Positions 17,001 through 25,255 of a DNA stretch of 64,000 bases are shown here, one piece after another. Position numbers and translations under genes: made by a program. The stretch's first letter is position 1. Each line of letters opens with the position of its first letter. Location of the stretch: positions 3,157,001 to 3,221,000 of the forward strand of contig NZ_CP150918.1 of assembly GCF_039908635.1 (NCBI RefSeq), read 5' to 3'. Source of the DNA: Pseudomonas purpurea (GTDB taxonomy: Bacteria; Pseudomonadota; Gammaproteobacteria; Pseudomonadales; Pseudomonadaceae). The notes below the pieces were generated by a model. It did no database searches. It was not told the DNA's origin and saw only the letters and a list, made by a program, of their open reading frames with translations.

Positions 17001-18881
17001 CAGGTTCAGGCCTTCAGCGGCGGTGAACGCAAAGTCATGGATCCAGAATTCGCGGCCATTGCTGTGGCGCAGGCGATACGGGAACTCGCCCAGCACGCGC
17101 AGGCCGAGGTTTTCCAGGATCGGCAGGACGTCGGACAACGCCAGCGGGGTATCGGCGTGATAGAGCTTGCAGTGCAGCAGTTGCTGACCGGTGCTCTGGG
17201 CCAAAGGCTGGTAGAAGCTCATGACCAGCGGATTGGCTTCCGAAAGGTTCAGCAGGTGCTGCATGTCGACGACGGCCGAATGCGCAGCGAAACGCTCGCG
17301 GTAACCGGCCGGGAAGCCTTTCGGGAAGTCGGCCAGCACGTTGGTGCCGTGGGCTTCGCCGAAGCTCTCGACCACCAGGCTGGCGTAGTCGTCCTGCCAG
17401 CTGCGGCAAGCCTGCACGACTTCTTTTTCCAGCAGCAGCGGGTCGATGTCCAGACGGTTCTTCGGGTCAACCCGCAGAATCAGTTGCACACGGGCCAGCA
17501 CGGACTCGGAGAAGAACGTCCAGAACTCGCAATCGCTGGCTTTCAGGCGATCCATCAGCACTTGCTGGATCTTCTGGCGCACTTCGGTGGAGTAGATGTC
17601 GCGCGGCACGTAGGCCAGGCAGTAGCAGAAGCGACCGTACGGGTCTTTGCGCAGGAACACGCGGATCTTGTTGCGCTCCTGGATCTGCACGATCGACATC
17701 ACGGTGCTGAACAGTTCGTCGACCGGGGTCTGGAACAGGTCGTCACGCGGCAGCACTTCAACCACCTGCGCCAGTTCCTTGCCCAGGTGAGCCTTGGCCT
17801 GGAAGCCGGAACGGCGTTCGATTTCCTCGACCTTGCGGCGGATGTACGGAATGACCCGCACGCTCTCGCCATACACCGAAGAGGTGTACAGGCCCATGAA
17901 ACGGCATTCCTTGACGACTTTGCCGTTGGCGTCGATTTCACGGATCGACACGTAGTCCGGGTAGGCCGGACGGTGTACGCGACTTGGGTGCGCAGCCTTG
18001 GCGAACGACAGCAGCGTCGGTTCGCGCAGGTAGTTCACAGCGTAGTCTTCAATGCGCAGGTCGTCGGCGGTGAGGCCGGCGCGCAGCAATTTGGTCAGGC
18101 CCAGGAACGACTTCTGGTCGTACTCGATGTGGCCGCCGTCGGCTTCATCACGCACCACAAACTCTTCGTAGCCCAGGAACGTGAAGTGGTTGCCCACGAG
18201 CCACTCGAGGAAGCTCTTGATCTCGGCTTTTTCATCGCCATCAACGGCGAACTTGCTGTTGTCCAGGCCAGCCAGGATTTCCTGGACCTTGGCTTTCATC
18301 GGCTCGAAATCGGCGACCGCGACGCGGACTTCACCGAGAACCTGTTCCAGCTCCTTGCTCAGGACATTGAGTTCGGCCGCGTTGGCGCAACGGTCGATTT
18401 CCAGGTACATCAGCGATTCTTGTTGAATGCCTTCGCCCTGGGTGCCTTTTGGCAGGATTTCCAGCAGCTCGCCCTTGCTGCCGCGACGCACGCTCAGCAC
18501 AGTGGTTTGCAGGGTATGGATGCTGTAACCGCGACGGTTCAGCTCGGTACGTACCGAGTCCACCAGGAACGGCAAATCGTGGTGCAGCACTTCGATCGCG
18601 GTGTGCGTCGACTGCCAGCCGTGGCGTTCGTAATCAGGGTTGTACACGCGCACTTGCGGTTGCGCATGGTCAAAGCGCTCAAGCAGGCGCCAGGCAGAAA
18701 GTGTGCAGCCGGCGAGGTCGGACAACCGGCGCTGGGTCAGTTCATCAAGGGAAATAATGCCGAAGAATTGTTCAGCGAACAGCGCCACTTGTGGCAGTGC
18801 CTGTTCACTGATGTGCTGCGCCAGTGCCGCTTGCAGTTGGTGCTGGAAGTCGGCTTTGCTGGCTGCGGTGAAGAACGCCAT
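14022..18881 (-). CDS. gdhB: NAD-specific glutamate dehydrogenase, large GdhB type
   Basis: 1619 residues. Catalyses NAD-dependent oxidative deamination of glutamate to 2-oxoglutarate for amino-acid catabolism. Length and sequence match the ~180-kDa class seen in P. aeruginosa (1620). A long N-terminal region with ACT-like segments precedes the catalytic core: [14 protein letters not shown], then [51 protein letters not shown], and [15 protein letters not shown]. The start at 18881 ([12 protein letters not shown]) is preceded by GGAG; the longer frame to 18929 adds a poor leader. It stands alone. A putative ArgR half-site lies about 255 bases upstream. A 1653-codon antisense frame covers the whole gene and is a GC-bias artefact. 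Confidence 0.97.
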   Translation of the reverse strand: [1619 protein letters not shown]

Positions 18882-19382
18882 CTGTGGTACTCCGCTTGGG
18901 CTTGTTATTGATGGAAGCGTCGCGTGCAAAACCCCTTGCGGGGCAACCCGTCACCCTGGCTGGCCTACGGTAGCCGACACAGGGTGACAAGGTGGTGAAG
19001 CTGGACGAGACACTCAGGTCACATTCACCTTCCTTGAGGGGACATCCGCAAAGACAACGGGTGAAACGGGCAGCGTCACGGTCTTTGCGGGTGTCCATCC
19101 GTTGCGCAGCTTAACGAGTGCGGCAAGGCCGGTGCTTGCGATGCTGCGACATATTCGGTCATCGGCACGTAACTCACGGGATATGCATCGGACAACCCTA
19201 GCAGTCTCGCAGGAGAAATGCGGTTTTATCGCCGGTTTTGCAGTACTTTCGTACCAGAAATGACCAGCAGGCCTCTTTGTGTTCGCACACACTTTCAGAC
19301 ACACATCCGAGCAGAAATTCCCTCGCACTGGCAGAATTGCATTTTGCCTGCCAACAGCGCGCCCAGCGCCAGGATTTTCACC
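18882..19382. other. 501-base intergenic region upstream of gdhB and of the acidic protein gene
   Basis: No convincing gene. It must hold the gdhB promoter (minus) and that of the gene at 19383 (plus). It contains a hairpin with a perfect 9-base stem (18950-18958 with 18980-18988) whose 21-base loop can pair further (GGCT with AGCC) and which lacks a T-run, a short CCCC/GGGG hairpin near 18933-18942, and an ArgR-like half-site at 19136-19151. The plus-strand end has a weak AGGA before the ATG at 19383. Confidence 0.6.
19136..19151 (-). promoter_or_regulatory. Candidate ArgR half-site upstream of gdhB
   Basis: The minus strand reads TGTCGC, eight bases, then AA, matching the P. aeruginosa ArgR half-site pattern TGTCGC-N8-AA. 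gdhB is an ArgR-activated gene in P. aeruginosa. No good second half-site is seen at the expected 5-base spacing on either side, so support is partial. Confidence 0.4.
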
Positions 19383-19736
19383 ATGCAACTGACCACCGCC
19401 CACCTGATCGCCAACCCGTGCGACGACGAAGAAGACAACATGGCCATGCTGTGCTGTCACAGCGCGCAGGGCGACATGTTCCTGATGACGCGTTACCCGG
19501 ACGAGGACGAGCTGGAGATTACCCTCGATGGCGAGCCGTCCACCCTGGACGGCGTAAAAGTCACCCTCAGCCCTACCCGCCTGCTGATCGAAATCGCCGC
19601 CGCTGACGCCGATGCGCTCAATGGCGATGATTCGCTGGAAATCATTCACAACACCGATGCCTCGGACTTGGCTGAAGTCGAAGAAACCCTGCAGAACATC
19701 CTCAAGGGTACTGGCACCTATATAAGCCAGCTCTAA
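19383..19736 (+). CDS. Conserved-looking small acidic cytoplasmic protein, function unknown
   Basis: 117 residues starting MQLTTAHLIANPCDDEED. No signal peptide or membrane segment. It is strongly acidic (clusters DDEEDN, DEDELEI, DADALNGDDS) with alternating beta-like stretches (VKVTLSPTRLLIEIA). The in-frame upstream extension to 19218 has basic, atypical residues and is not favoured. The frame shows typical Pseudomonas GC3 bias and ends 26 bases before a REPIN. I do not recognise a family. Confidence 0.72.
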   Translation: MQLTTAHLIANPCDDEEDNMAMLCCHSAQGDMFLMTRYPDEDELEITLDGEPSTLDGVKVTLSPTRLLIEIAAADADALNGDDSLEIIHNTDASDLAEVEETLQNILKGTGTYISQL

Positions 19737-19762
19737 GCCACGGAACCTCCGGTGCCTGAACC

Positions 19763-19866
19763 GGCCTCATCGCGAGCAAGCTCGTTCCCACACTGGAATT
19801 GTGCCGGATGCAAAATTTGCATCCGCAGGAGATCCCTGTGGGAACGAGCTTGCTCGCGATGAGGCC
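19763..19866. repeat. REPIN with nested palindrome
   Basis: Two 30-base arms (19763-19792 and 19837-19866) are exact reverse complements containing the REP core CGCGAGCAAGCTCG. Between them is a second perfect hairpin (19806-19824, 9-base stem GGATGCAAA/TTTGCATCC around one A). The REP family differs from the one at 1240. It lies between the acidic-protein gene and the moxR operon and could terminate or insulate transcription. Confidence 0.9.
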
Positions 19867-20040
19867 CGAGAGATCTACACCCCACCCCCGTACTACGAAT
19901 TTCAAACAATATCGCCAAGCAATTCCCGCACTTTGCGCAAAATGCCGTTAGTCGCCACCCCCCGCGATGGATTAAAGTAACGCCCCCGGCCCTGGCGTTA
20001 TTCGTACGCCTGCGCTCAGCCTTTCCAGGAACACTCATCG

Positions 20041-21000
20041 ATGGAACATCGTGAAGCGCTGCTTGCGCTGCGAACCTTTCTTTCAACGCAGATTCTCGGC
20101 CAGGAAAAACTCATTGAGCGATTGCTCATTGCCCTGCTCGCCGATGGCCACATGCTCGTTGAAGGCGCTCCGGGCCTGGCCAAGACCAAGGCCATCAAAG
20201 AGCTGGCCGAAGGCATCGAGGCGCAGTTCCATCGCATCCAGTTCACGCCTGACCTGTTGCCAGCCGACATCACCGGCACCGAGATCTATCGCCCGGAAAC
20301 CGGCAGCTTCGTGTTCCAGCAAGGCCCGATCTTCCACAACCTGGTGCTGGCCGATGAAATCAACCGCGCCCCGGCCAAGGTCCAGTCGGCCCTGCTCGAA
20401 GCCATGGGCGAGCGCCAGGTCAGCGTCGGGCGCAGCACTTATGAGCTCTCGCCGTTGTTTCTGGTGATGGCCACACAGAACCCGATCGAGCAGGAAGGCA
20501 CCTATCCGCTGCCCGAAGCGCAACTCGACCGTTTCCTGATGCACGTCAAAATCGGCTTCCCCGATGCTGCCGTCGAGCGGCGAATCCTGCAACAGGCCCG
20601 TGGCGAAGCGCTGAACGGCGAAACCAAGCCCGAACGCAGGATCAGCCAGCAGGCAATTTTTGCCGCACGCAAGGAAATCCTCGGTTTGTACATGGCCGAC
20701 GCCGTGGAGGAATACCTGGTGCAATTGGTCATGGCCACTCGCACACCGGCCAAGTTCGACCCGGAAATGGCCGAGTGGATCGCCTATGGCGCCAGCCCTC
20801 GTGGCTCGATTGCCCTGGACCGCTGCGCACGCGCCCACGCTTGGTTGGCCGGCCGCGACTTCGTCAGCCCCGAGGACATTCAGGCCGTGCTGTTCGATGT
20901 GCTGCGCCACCGCATCATTCTTTCTTTTGAAGCCGAAGCTGCGGGCATCGACCAGGACCGGGTGGTCCAGCGGATCCTCGACGTCGTAGCTGTCGCTTGA
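20041..21000 (+). CDS. MoxR-family AAA+ ATPase
   Basis: 319 residues. MoxR ATPases act as chaperone-like machines that work with VWA-domain partners. Motifs: Walker A variant [11 protein letters not shown] near residue 40 (GxxGxxKT), Walker [14 protein letters not shown] near 105, sensor 1 [26 protein letters not shown] near 140-165, and a C-terminal lid domain. First gene of a tightly packed plus-strand operon with DUF58, DUF4381, two VWA proteins and BatD; the next gene begins within a few bases of its stop. The whole module matches the MoxR/Bat gene sets linked to envelope stress tolerance in Gram-negatives; exact substrates are unknown. Confidence 0.94.
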   Translation: MEHREALLALRTFLSTQILGQEKLIERLLIALLADGHMLVEGAPGLAKTKAIKELAEGIEAQFHRIQFTPDLLPADITGTEIYRPETGSFVFQQGPIFHNLVLADEINRAPAKVQSALLEAMGERQVSVGRSTYELSPLFLVMATQNPIEQEGTYPLPEAQLDRFLMHVKIGFPDAAVERRILQQARGEALNGETKPERRISQQAIFAARKEILGLYMADAVEEYLVQLVMATRTPAKFDPEMAEWIAYGASPRGSIALDRCARAHAWLAGRDFVSPEDIQAVLFDVLRHRIILSFEAEAAGIDQDRVVQRILDVVAVA

Positions 21001-21005
21001 CCTCC

Positions 21006-21950
21006 ATGGACACACCACCAGCGCCTGAGCCGGGCATTCGCATCAGCCTTACCGAGCTGATCGAGATGCGCCATCGCGTGCGTGAAGTGCAACTGTTTTC
21101 GACCCCTAGCCAGCGCAGCCCGTTGATCGGCCTGCACCATTCCAAGCTGCGCGGGCGTGGCGTGGACTTCGATCAGGTACGGGTTTACCAGGCCGGTGAC
21201 GACGTGCGCACCATTGATTGGCGCGTCACCGCCCGGACCCAGGAACCGCACACCAAGCTGTTTCATGAAGAACGCGAGCGACCGATTTTCATCATGGTCG
21301 AACAAAGTCGCCGGTTGTTCTTCGGCTCCGGGCTGATGTTCAAATCCGTGCTCGCCGCCCAGGCCGCGAGCCTGATCGGTTGGGCCGCGCTGGGCCATAA
21401 CGACCGGGTCGGCGGCCTGGTCTACGGCGACAACGAACATTATGAAATCAAGCCCCGGCGCAGCAAGCAAAGCTTGCTGCAACTGCTCAACCGATTGGTG
21501 CGCGTCAATCAGACGCTCAACACCGAAGGCGCCCCCGACCGCGATGGCCTGAGCATGGCCCTGCGCCGCGCGCGGGAAGTATTGCGCCCTGGCAGCCTGG
21601 TGATTGTGATCTGTGACGAGCGCGCCCTGTCCGACGGCGCCGAGCAACAGCTGAGCCTGCTGTCGCGTCATTGCGATCTGCTGTTGCTGCCATTGTCCGA
21701 CCCGCTGGACCATGCCCTGCCCGCTGCCGGGCTATTGCGTTTCGCCGAGCGCGGTGCGCAACTGGAAATCGACACCTTGAACTTCGACCTGCGCCAGACT
21801 TACCGCGCCCAGGCCGAAGCGCGCATTGCCCGCTGGGAACTGCTGGCGCAAAAGTTGCGGGTGCTGTTGATGCCCTTGAGCACCCAGAGTGAAATGGTCG
21901 AACAACTGCGCGAATACCTGAACCCGCAGCGCCCGGGGAAAACCCGATGA
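21006..21950 (+). CDS. DUF58 (VWA-like) protein of MoxR operon
   Basis: 314 residues. DUF58 hallmark GRGVDFDQVRVYQAGDDVRTIDWRVTARTQEPHTKLFHEERE near residues 50-90, followed by a degenerate von Willebrand A-like fold (IFIMVEQSRRLFFGSG; LVIVICDERAL). I chose ATG at 21006; a TTG at 20997 overlaps the moxR stop and is an alternative giving three extra residues. Neither has a strong ribosome-binding site, suggesting translational coupling with moxR. Likely a direct MoxR partner at the inner membrane. Confidence 0.9.
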   Translation: MDTPPAPEPGIRISLTELIEMRHRVREVQLFSTPSQRSPLIGLHHSKLRGRGVDFDQVRVYQAGDDVRTIDWRVTARTQEPHTKLFHEERERPIFIMVEQSRRLFFGSGLMFKSVLAAQAASLIGWAALGHNDRVGGLVYGDNEHYEIKPRRSKQSLLQLLNRLVRVNQTLNTEGAPDRDGLSMALRRAREVLRPGSLVIVICDERALSDGAEQQLSLLSRHCDLLLLPLSDPLDHALPAAGLLRFAERGAQLEIDTLNFDLRQTYRAQAEARIARWELLAQKLRVLLMPLSTQSEMVEQLREYLNPQRPGKTR

Positions 21951-22441
21951 GCAGCCTTGAGCAACTGCAACCGCTGATGTCCCCCGCACCCATTGGCTTC
22001 TGGCCTTTGGCGCCGGGCTGGTGGCTGTTGCTGACCCTGCTGCCACTACTCGTGTTCGGGGTGTGGAAACTGCGCAAGCTGATCCCCAGCAAGCGGCCCC
22101 TGCCCCGCGCCGAACAACCGCTGGACCCGGTGCGCCTGGCCGCCCTCGCCGAACTCGCGTTGCTGCCCAAACCCTATGACGGCGCACCGGCCGGCGCCTG
22201 GTTGCAGCAACTCAACGGGCTGCTCAAGCGCCTGTGTCGCAACCACTACCCCTACAGCCAGAGCCACACGCTCAACGGGCGCAAATGGCTGGCCTTTCTC
22301 GACAATCGCTGCCCGGCGGCCGGCCTGACCCGCTGGATGGTGCTGGTGGAAGGCGCTTACAAACCCGAATGCAAACTCGACGACAAGGCCATCGCCGGCC
22401 TGACGCAAGCCGTCGAAACCTGGATCCGCAAACATGTTTGA
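21947..22441 (+). CDS. DUF4381 membrane protein
   Basis: 164 residues. One N-terminal membrane helix (LAPGWWLLLTLLPLLVFGVW, ~21-40) precedes a basic linker and a cytoplasmic helical domain (LLKRLCRNHYPYSQSHTLNGRKWLAFLDNRCP). This matches DUF4381 proteins, which are found almost only between DUF58 and VWA genes in MoxR operons. It overlaps the DUF58 stop by ATGA and the next gene by 8 bases. Function unknown beyond the operon association. Confidence 0.87.
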   Translation: MSSLEQLQPLMSPAPIGFWPLAPGWWLLLTLLPLLVFGVWKLRKLIPSKRPLPRAEQPLDPVRLAALAELALLPKPYDGAPAGAWLQQLNGLLKRLCRNHYPYSQSHTLNGRKWLAFLDNRCPAAGLTRWMVLVEGAYKPECKLDDKAIAGLTQAVETWIRKHV

Positions 22442-23519
22442 GTTCGCCTGGCCGTGGATCTTCCTCCTGCTGCCACTGCCGTGGCTGATGCGCGTGCTGC
22501 TGCCGGTCGCAGACAGCGGCGAGCCGGCACTCAAAGTCAGTTTCCTGAGCGACCTCGAAGGCCTGGCCCGAAGACGCGCCCGCGCCAACCTGCCCGCCTG
22601 GCGCCAGCAAACACCATTCATTCTGCTGTGGTTGCTGCTGTTGATGGCCGCGGCCCGGCCGCAATGGCTCGGCGAACCATTGCCCATTGCAGCCAGCGGT
22701 CGTGATTTGCTGGTGGCCGTCGATGTGTCCGGCTCCATGGATTTCCCTGACATGCAGTGGCAGGACGAAGACGTGAGTCGCCTGACCCTGGTCAAACACC
22801 TGCTCGGCGACTTTCTCGAACACCGTGAAGGTGACCGCGTCGGCCTGATCCTGTTCGGCAGCCAGGCTTACCTGCAAGCACCGCTGACCTTCGACCGGCA
22901 CACCGTACGGATCTGGCTCGACGAAGCGCGCATCGGCATTGCCGGCAAGAACACCGCCATCGGCGACGCCATTGGCCTGGCGCTCAAACGCCTGCGCCTG
23001 CGCCAGCGTCCGGCGCAGAGCCGGGTGCTGATCCTGGTCACCGACGGCGCCAACAATGGTGGCGAAATCGACCCGCTGACCGCCGCACGCCTGGCCGCCG
23101 AAGAAGGCGTCAAAATCTACCCGATCGGTATCGGTGCCGATCCGGAGCAAAGCGGCACCCTGGGTTTTCTCGGGGTCAACCCAAGCCTGGACCTCGACGA
23201 ACCGGCCCTCAAAGCCATTGCCGAGGTCACGGGCGGCCGTTATTTCCGCGCCCGCGACGGGCAAGAGCTGCAAGCCATCAAGGAAACCCTCGATCAACTC
23301 GAACCCGTGACCCAGCAACCGACTCAGGCTCGTCCCGCCCAAACGCTCTATCAATGGCCGCTGGCCGCAGCCTTGCTGATGAGCATCCTGCTGGTGGTCC
23401 GCCAACGCTGGCCGGACAACCCGCTGCAACGTCTGTTTGCCCGGCCCCAGCACTTTTTGCAACAACACCCCGACTGGCGTCAGCGCCTTAAACGCCTGCG
23501 TTTGCGGAGACGTCGATGA
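22434..23519 (+). CDS. VWA-domain membrane protein, BatA-like
   Basis: 361 residues. N-terminal helices (WPWIFLLLPLPWLMRVLL and LLWLLLLMAAARPQW) are followed by a von Willebrand A domain with an intact metal-ion site: DVSGSM near residue 100, TAIGDAIGLAL near 180 and LVTDGANNGGEIDP near 200. A C-terminal helix (WPLAAALLMSILLVV) anchors it, so the VWA domain is predicted periplasmic. It overlaps both neighbours (8 and 4 bases). In Bat systems it partners with BatB and with MoxR. Confidence 0.93.
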   Translation: MFEFAWPWIFLLLPLPWLMRVLLPVADSGEPALKVSFLSDLEGLARRRARANLPAWRQQTPFILLWLLLLMAAARPQWLGEPLPIAASGRDLLVAVDVSGSMDFPDMQWQDEDVSRLTLVKHLLGDFLEHREGDRVGLILFGSQAYLQAPLTFDRHTVRIWLDEARIGIAGKNTAIGDAIGLALKRLRLRQRPAQSRVLILVTDGANNGGEIDPLTAARLAAEEGVKIYPIGIGADPEQSGTLGFLGVNPSLDLDEPALKAIAEVTGGRYFRARDGQELQAIKETLDQLEPVTQQPTQARPAQTLYQWPLAAALLMSILLVVRQRWPDNPLQRLFARPQHFLQQHPDWRQRLKRLRLRRRR

Positions 23520-25255
23520 TCGCCCTCTGGCCCCACTGGTTCCGCCCCTGGTGGATCGTGCTGTTGCCGCTGCTTGGCTGGTTGCTGTGGCAACTCTGGC
23601 ACCGGCAAAAACGCGCCGGGCGCTGGCAGATGATTTTGCCACCGGCCTTCCACGCCGCCCTCTTGAGCGGCGGCAATGGCCGTGAAAGCAAACTGCCGTG
23701 GGTTGCCCTGGGATTTGCCTGGGTGCTGGCCGTGCTGGCCCTGCTCGGCCCGAGCTGGGAGCGCGTCGAGCAAACCAGCCAGAAACCGGCCGACCCTTTG
23801 GTCGTGTTGCTTGAGCTGACCCCGCACATGCTCGCCACCGATGCGCCGCCCACGCGTCTTGAGCAAGCCCGGCGCAAACTCCTCGATTTGCTGCAACAGC
23901 GCAGCGATGCGCAGACCGCCATCGTCGTCTACGCCGGCAGTGCCCACACGCTGGTGCCACTGTCGGACGACCTGTCGACCAGTCGCAATCTGCTCGAAGC
24001 GCTCAAGCCGTCGATTATGCCCGAGGCTGGCCAGCGCGCTGACCTGGCGGTGGCAAAAGCCCTCACTCTGCTTGATCGTGGTGCCCTCGGCCAGGGCCGG
24101 ATTCTGTTGATCGGTTCATCGTTGAGCGAACAGGAACGCCAGGGCATACGTCAGGCGCTGCGCGGCCAGGCACCGACCTTCCTGATGCTGGGTATCGGCA
24201 CCCGCGAAGGCGCGCCGGTCGCCAGCGAGGACGGCAGTTTCCTCAAGGACGAGCAAGGCGCAATCCTCGTGCCGCGTCTCGACGGGCCCAGCCTGAAAGC
24301 CTTCGCCAATGAATTGGGTGGCCGTTACCGCCAGGCGCGGCTGGACGAGAACGACCTGCGCGGACTCGGGCTACTCAATGGCCCGCAAGGCCTGCGCACC
24401 GATGGGCAAACGGTGCATCTCGATACCTGGGCCGATCAGGGTTACTGGCTGTTGTTGCCCTTGTTGCTACTGGCGGCCTGCGCCGGACGCCGTGGCTGGC
24501 TGTTTTGCCTGCCGCTGCTGTTCATGCTGCCGCAGCCCAGCTATGCCTTTGAGTGGAATGACCTGTGGTTGCGCCCGGACCAACAGGGCCAGCACCTGCT
24601 GAAAAAGAAACAGCCCGCCGAAGCCGCCCGGCATTTCGAAGACACGCAGTGGCAAGGCGTCGCGCTGTACGAGGCGGGCGATTACGCCGCAGCCGCCCAG
24701 CGCTTTGCCGAAGGCAATGACGCGCGGGCGCACTACAATCGAGGCAACGCCCTGGCCAAAAGCGGCGAGCTGGAAGCCGCCGTCGATGCCTACGAACAAG
24801 CCCTGGAGCGTCAACCGGATTTGCGTCCGGCATTGACCAACAAAGCCTTGGTGGAAAGCCTGATCAAGCAGAAAAGCGCACCACCGCCCAGCGAGCCCGA
24901 GAAGACCGCTGACGAGAATGCCCAAACTGATGCTCAAAACCCGCCCCCCGGAGCCGCGACTCAACCCGCGACCAGCGGCGAGCAGAAAACGCCCGGCACC
25001 AGCCCGCCGACGACCGGCGAGCCCAAGCCACAACAACCGCCGCAACCCGGCGCCAATGAAGTGCCGGGCAGCGAACTGGCTGACGAACACCTCACCACCC
25101 CGCCGATCCGCGCCGAGGCAGAGCGCTTCGAAGGTGAACACCGGCAGGCTCTGGAGCAATGGCTGCGCAAGATTCCGGACAACCCGGGCGAATTGCTGCG
25201 GCGCAAATTCTGGTACGAACAGCAACAACATCAGGATCAGGGAAAAACTCGATGA
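23516..25255 (+). CDS. VWA plus TPR protein, BatB/BatC-like fusion, degenerate metal site
   Basis: 579 residues. Two N-terminal helices, then a VWA-like domain (~75-300) whose first metal-site loop reads LELTPHML instead of DxSxS, so metal binding is probably lost. Further helices at ~315-345 (LLLPLLLLAAC; LFCLPLLFML) are followed by tetratricopeptide repeats (ALYEAGDYAAAAQRFAEGND; AHYNRGNALAKSGELEAAVD) and a long Pro/Glu/Thr-rich linker (~450-530). In other bacteria BatB (VWA) and BatC (TPR) are separate proteins; here they are one chain. ATGA-type overlaps join it to both neighbours. Confidence 0.9.
   Translation: MIALWPHWFRPWWIVLLPLLGWLLWQLWHRQKRAGRWQMILPPAFHAALLSGGNGRESKLPWVALGFAWVLAVLALLGPSWERVEQTSQKPADPLVVLLELTPHMLATDAPPTRLEQARRKLLDLLQQRSDAQTAIVVYAGSAHTLVPLSDDLSTSRNLLEALKPSIMPEAGQRADLAVAKALTLLDRGALGQGRILLIGSSLSEQERQGIRQALRGQAPTFLMLGIGTREGAPVASEDGSFLKDEQGAILVPRLDGPSLKAFANELGGRYRQARLDENDLRGLGLLNGPQGLRTDGQTVHLDTWADQGYWLLLPLLLLAACAGRRGWLFCLPLLFMLPQPSYAFEWNDLWLRPDQQGQHLLKKKQPAEAARHFEDTQWQGVALYEAGDYAAAAQRFAEGNDARAHYNRGNALAKSGELEAAVDAYEQALERQPDLRPALTNKALVESLIKQKSAPPPSEPEKTADENAQTDAQNPPPGAATQPATSGEQKTPGTSPPTTGEPKPQQPPQPGANEVPGSELADEHLTTPPIRAEAERFEGEHRQALEQWLRKIPDNPGELLRRKFWYEQQQHQDQGKTR

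Noticed and set aside
13950..18911. A 1653-codon plus-strand open frame covering all of gdhB.
   Set aside because: The minus strand encodes an unmistakable GdhB. Extreme third-position GC bias removes stops from the antisense frame; the product has no recognisable motifs.
22272..23960. Long minus-strand frame (562 codons) opposite the VWA genes.
   Set aside because: Shadow of two clear plus-strand genes; composition biased to Arg/Gln/His with no domain.
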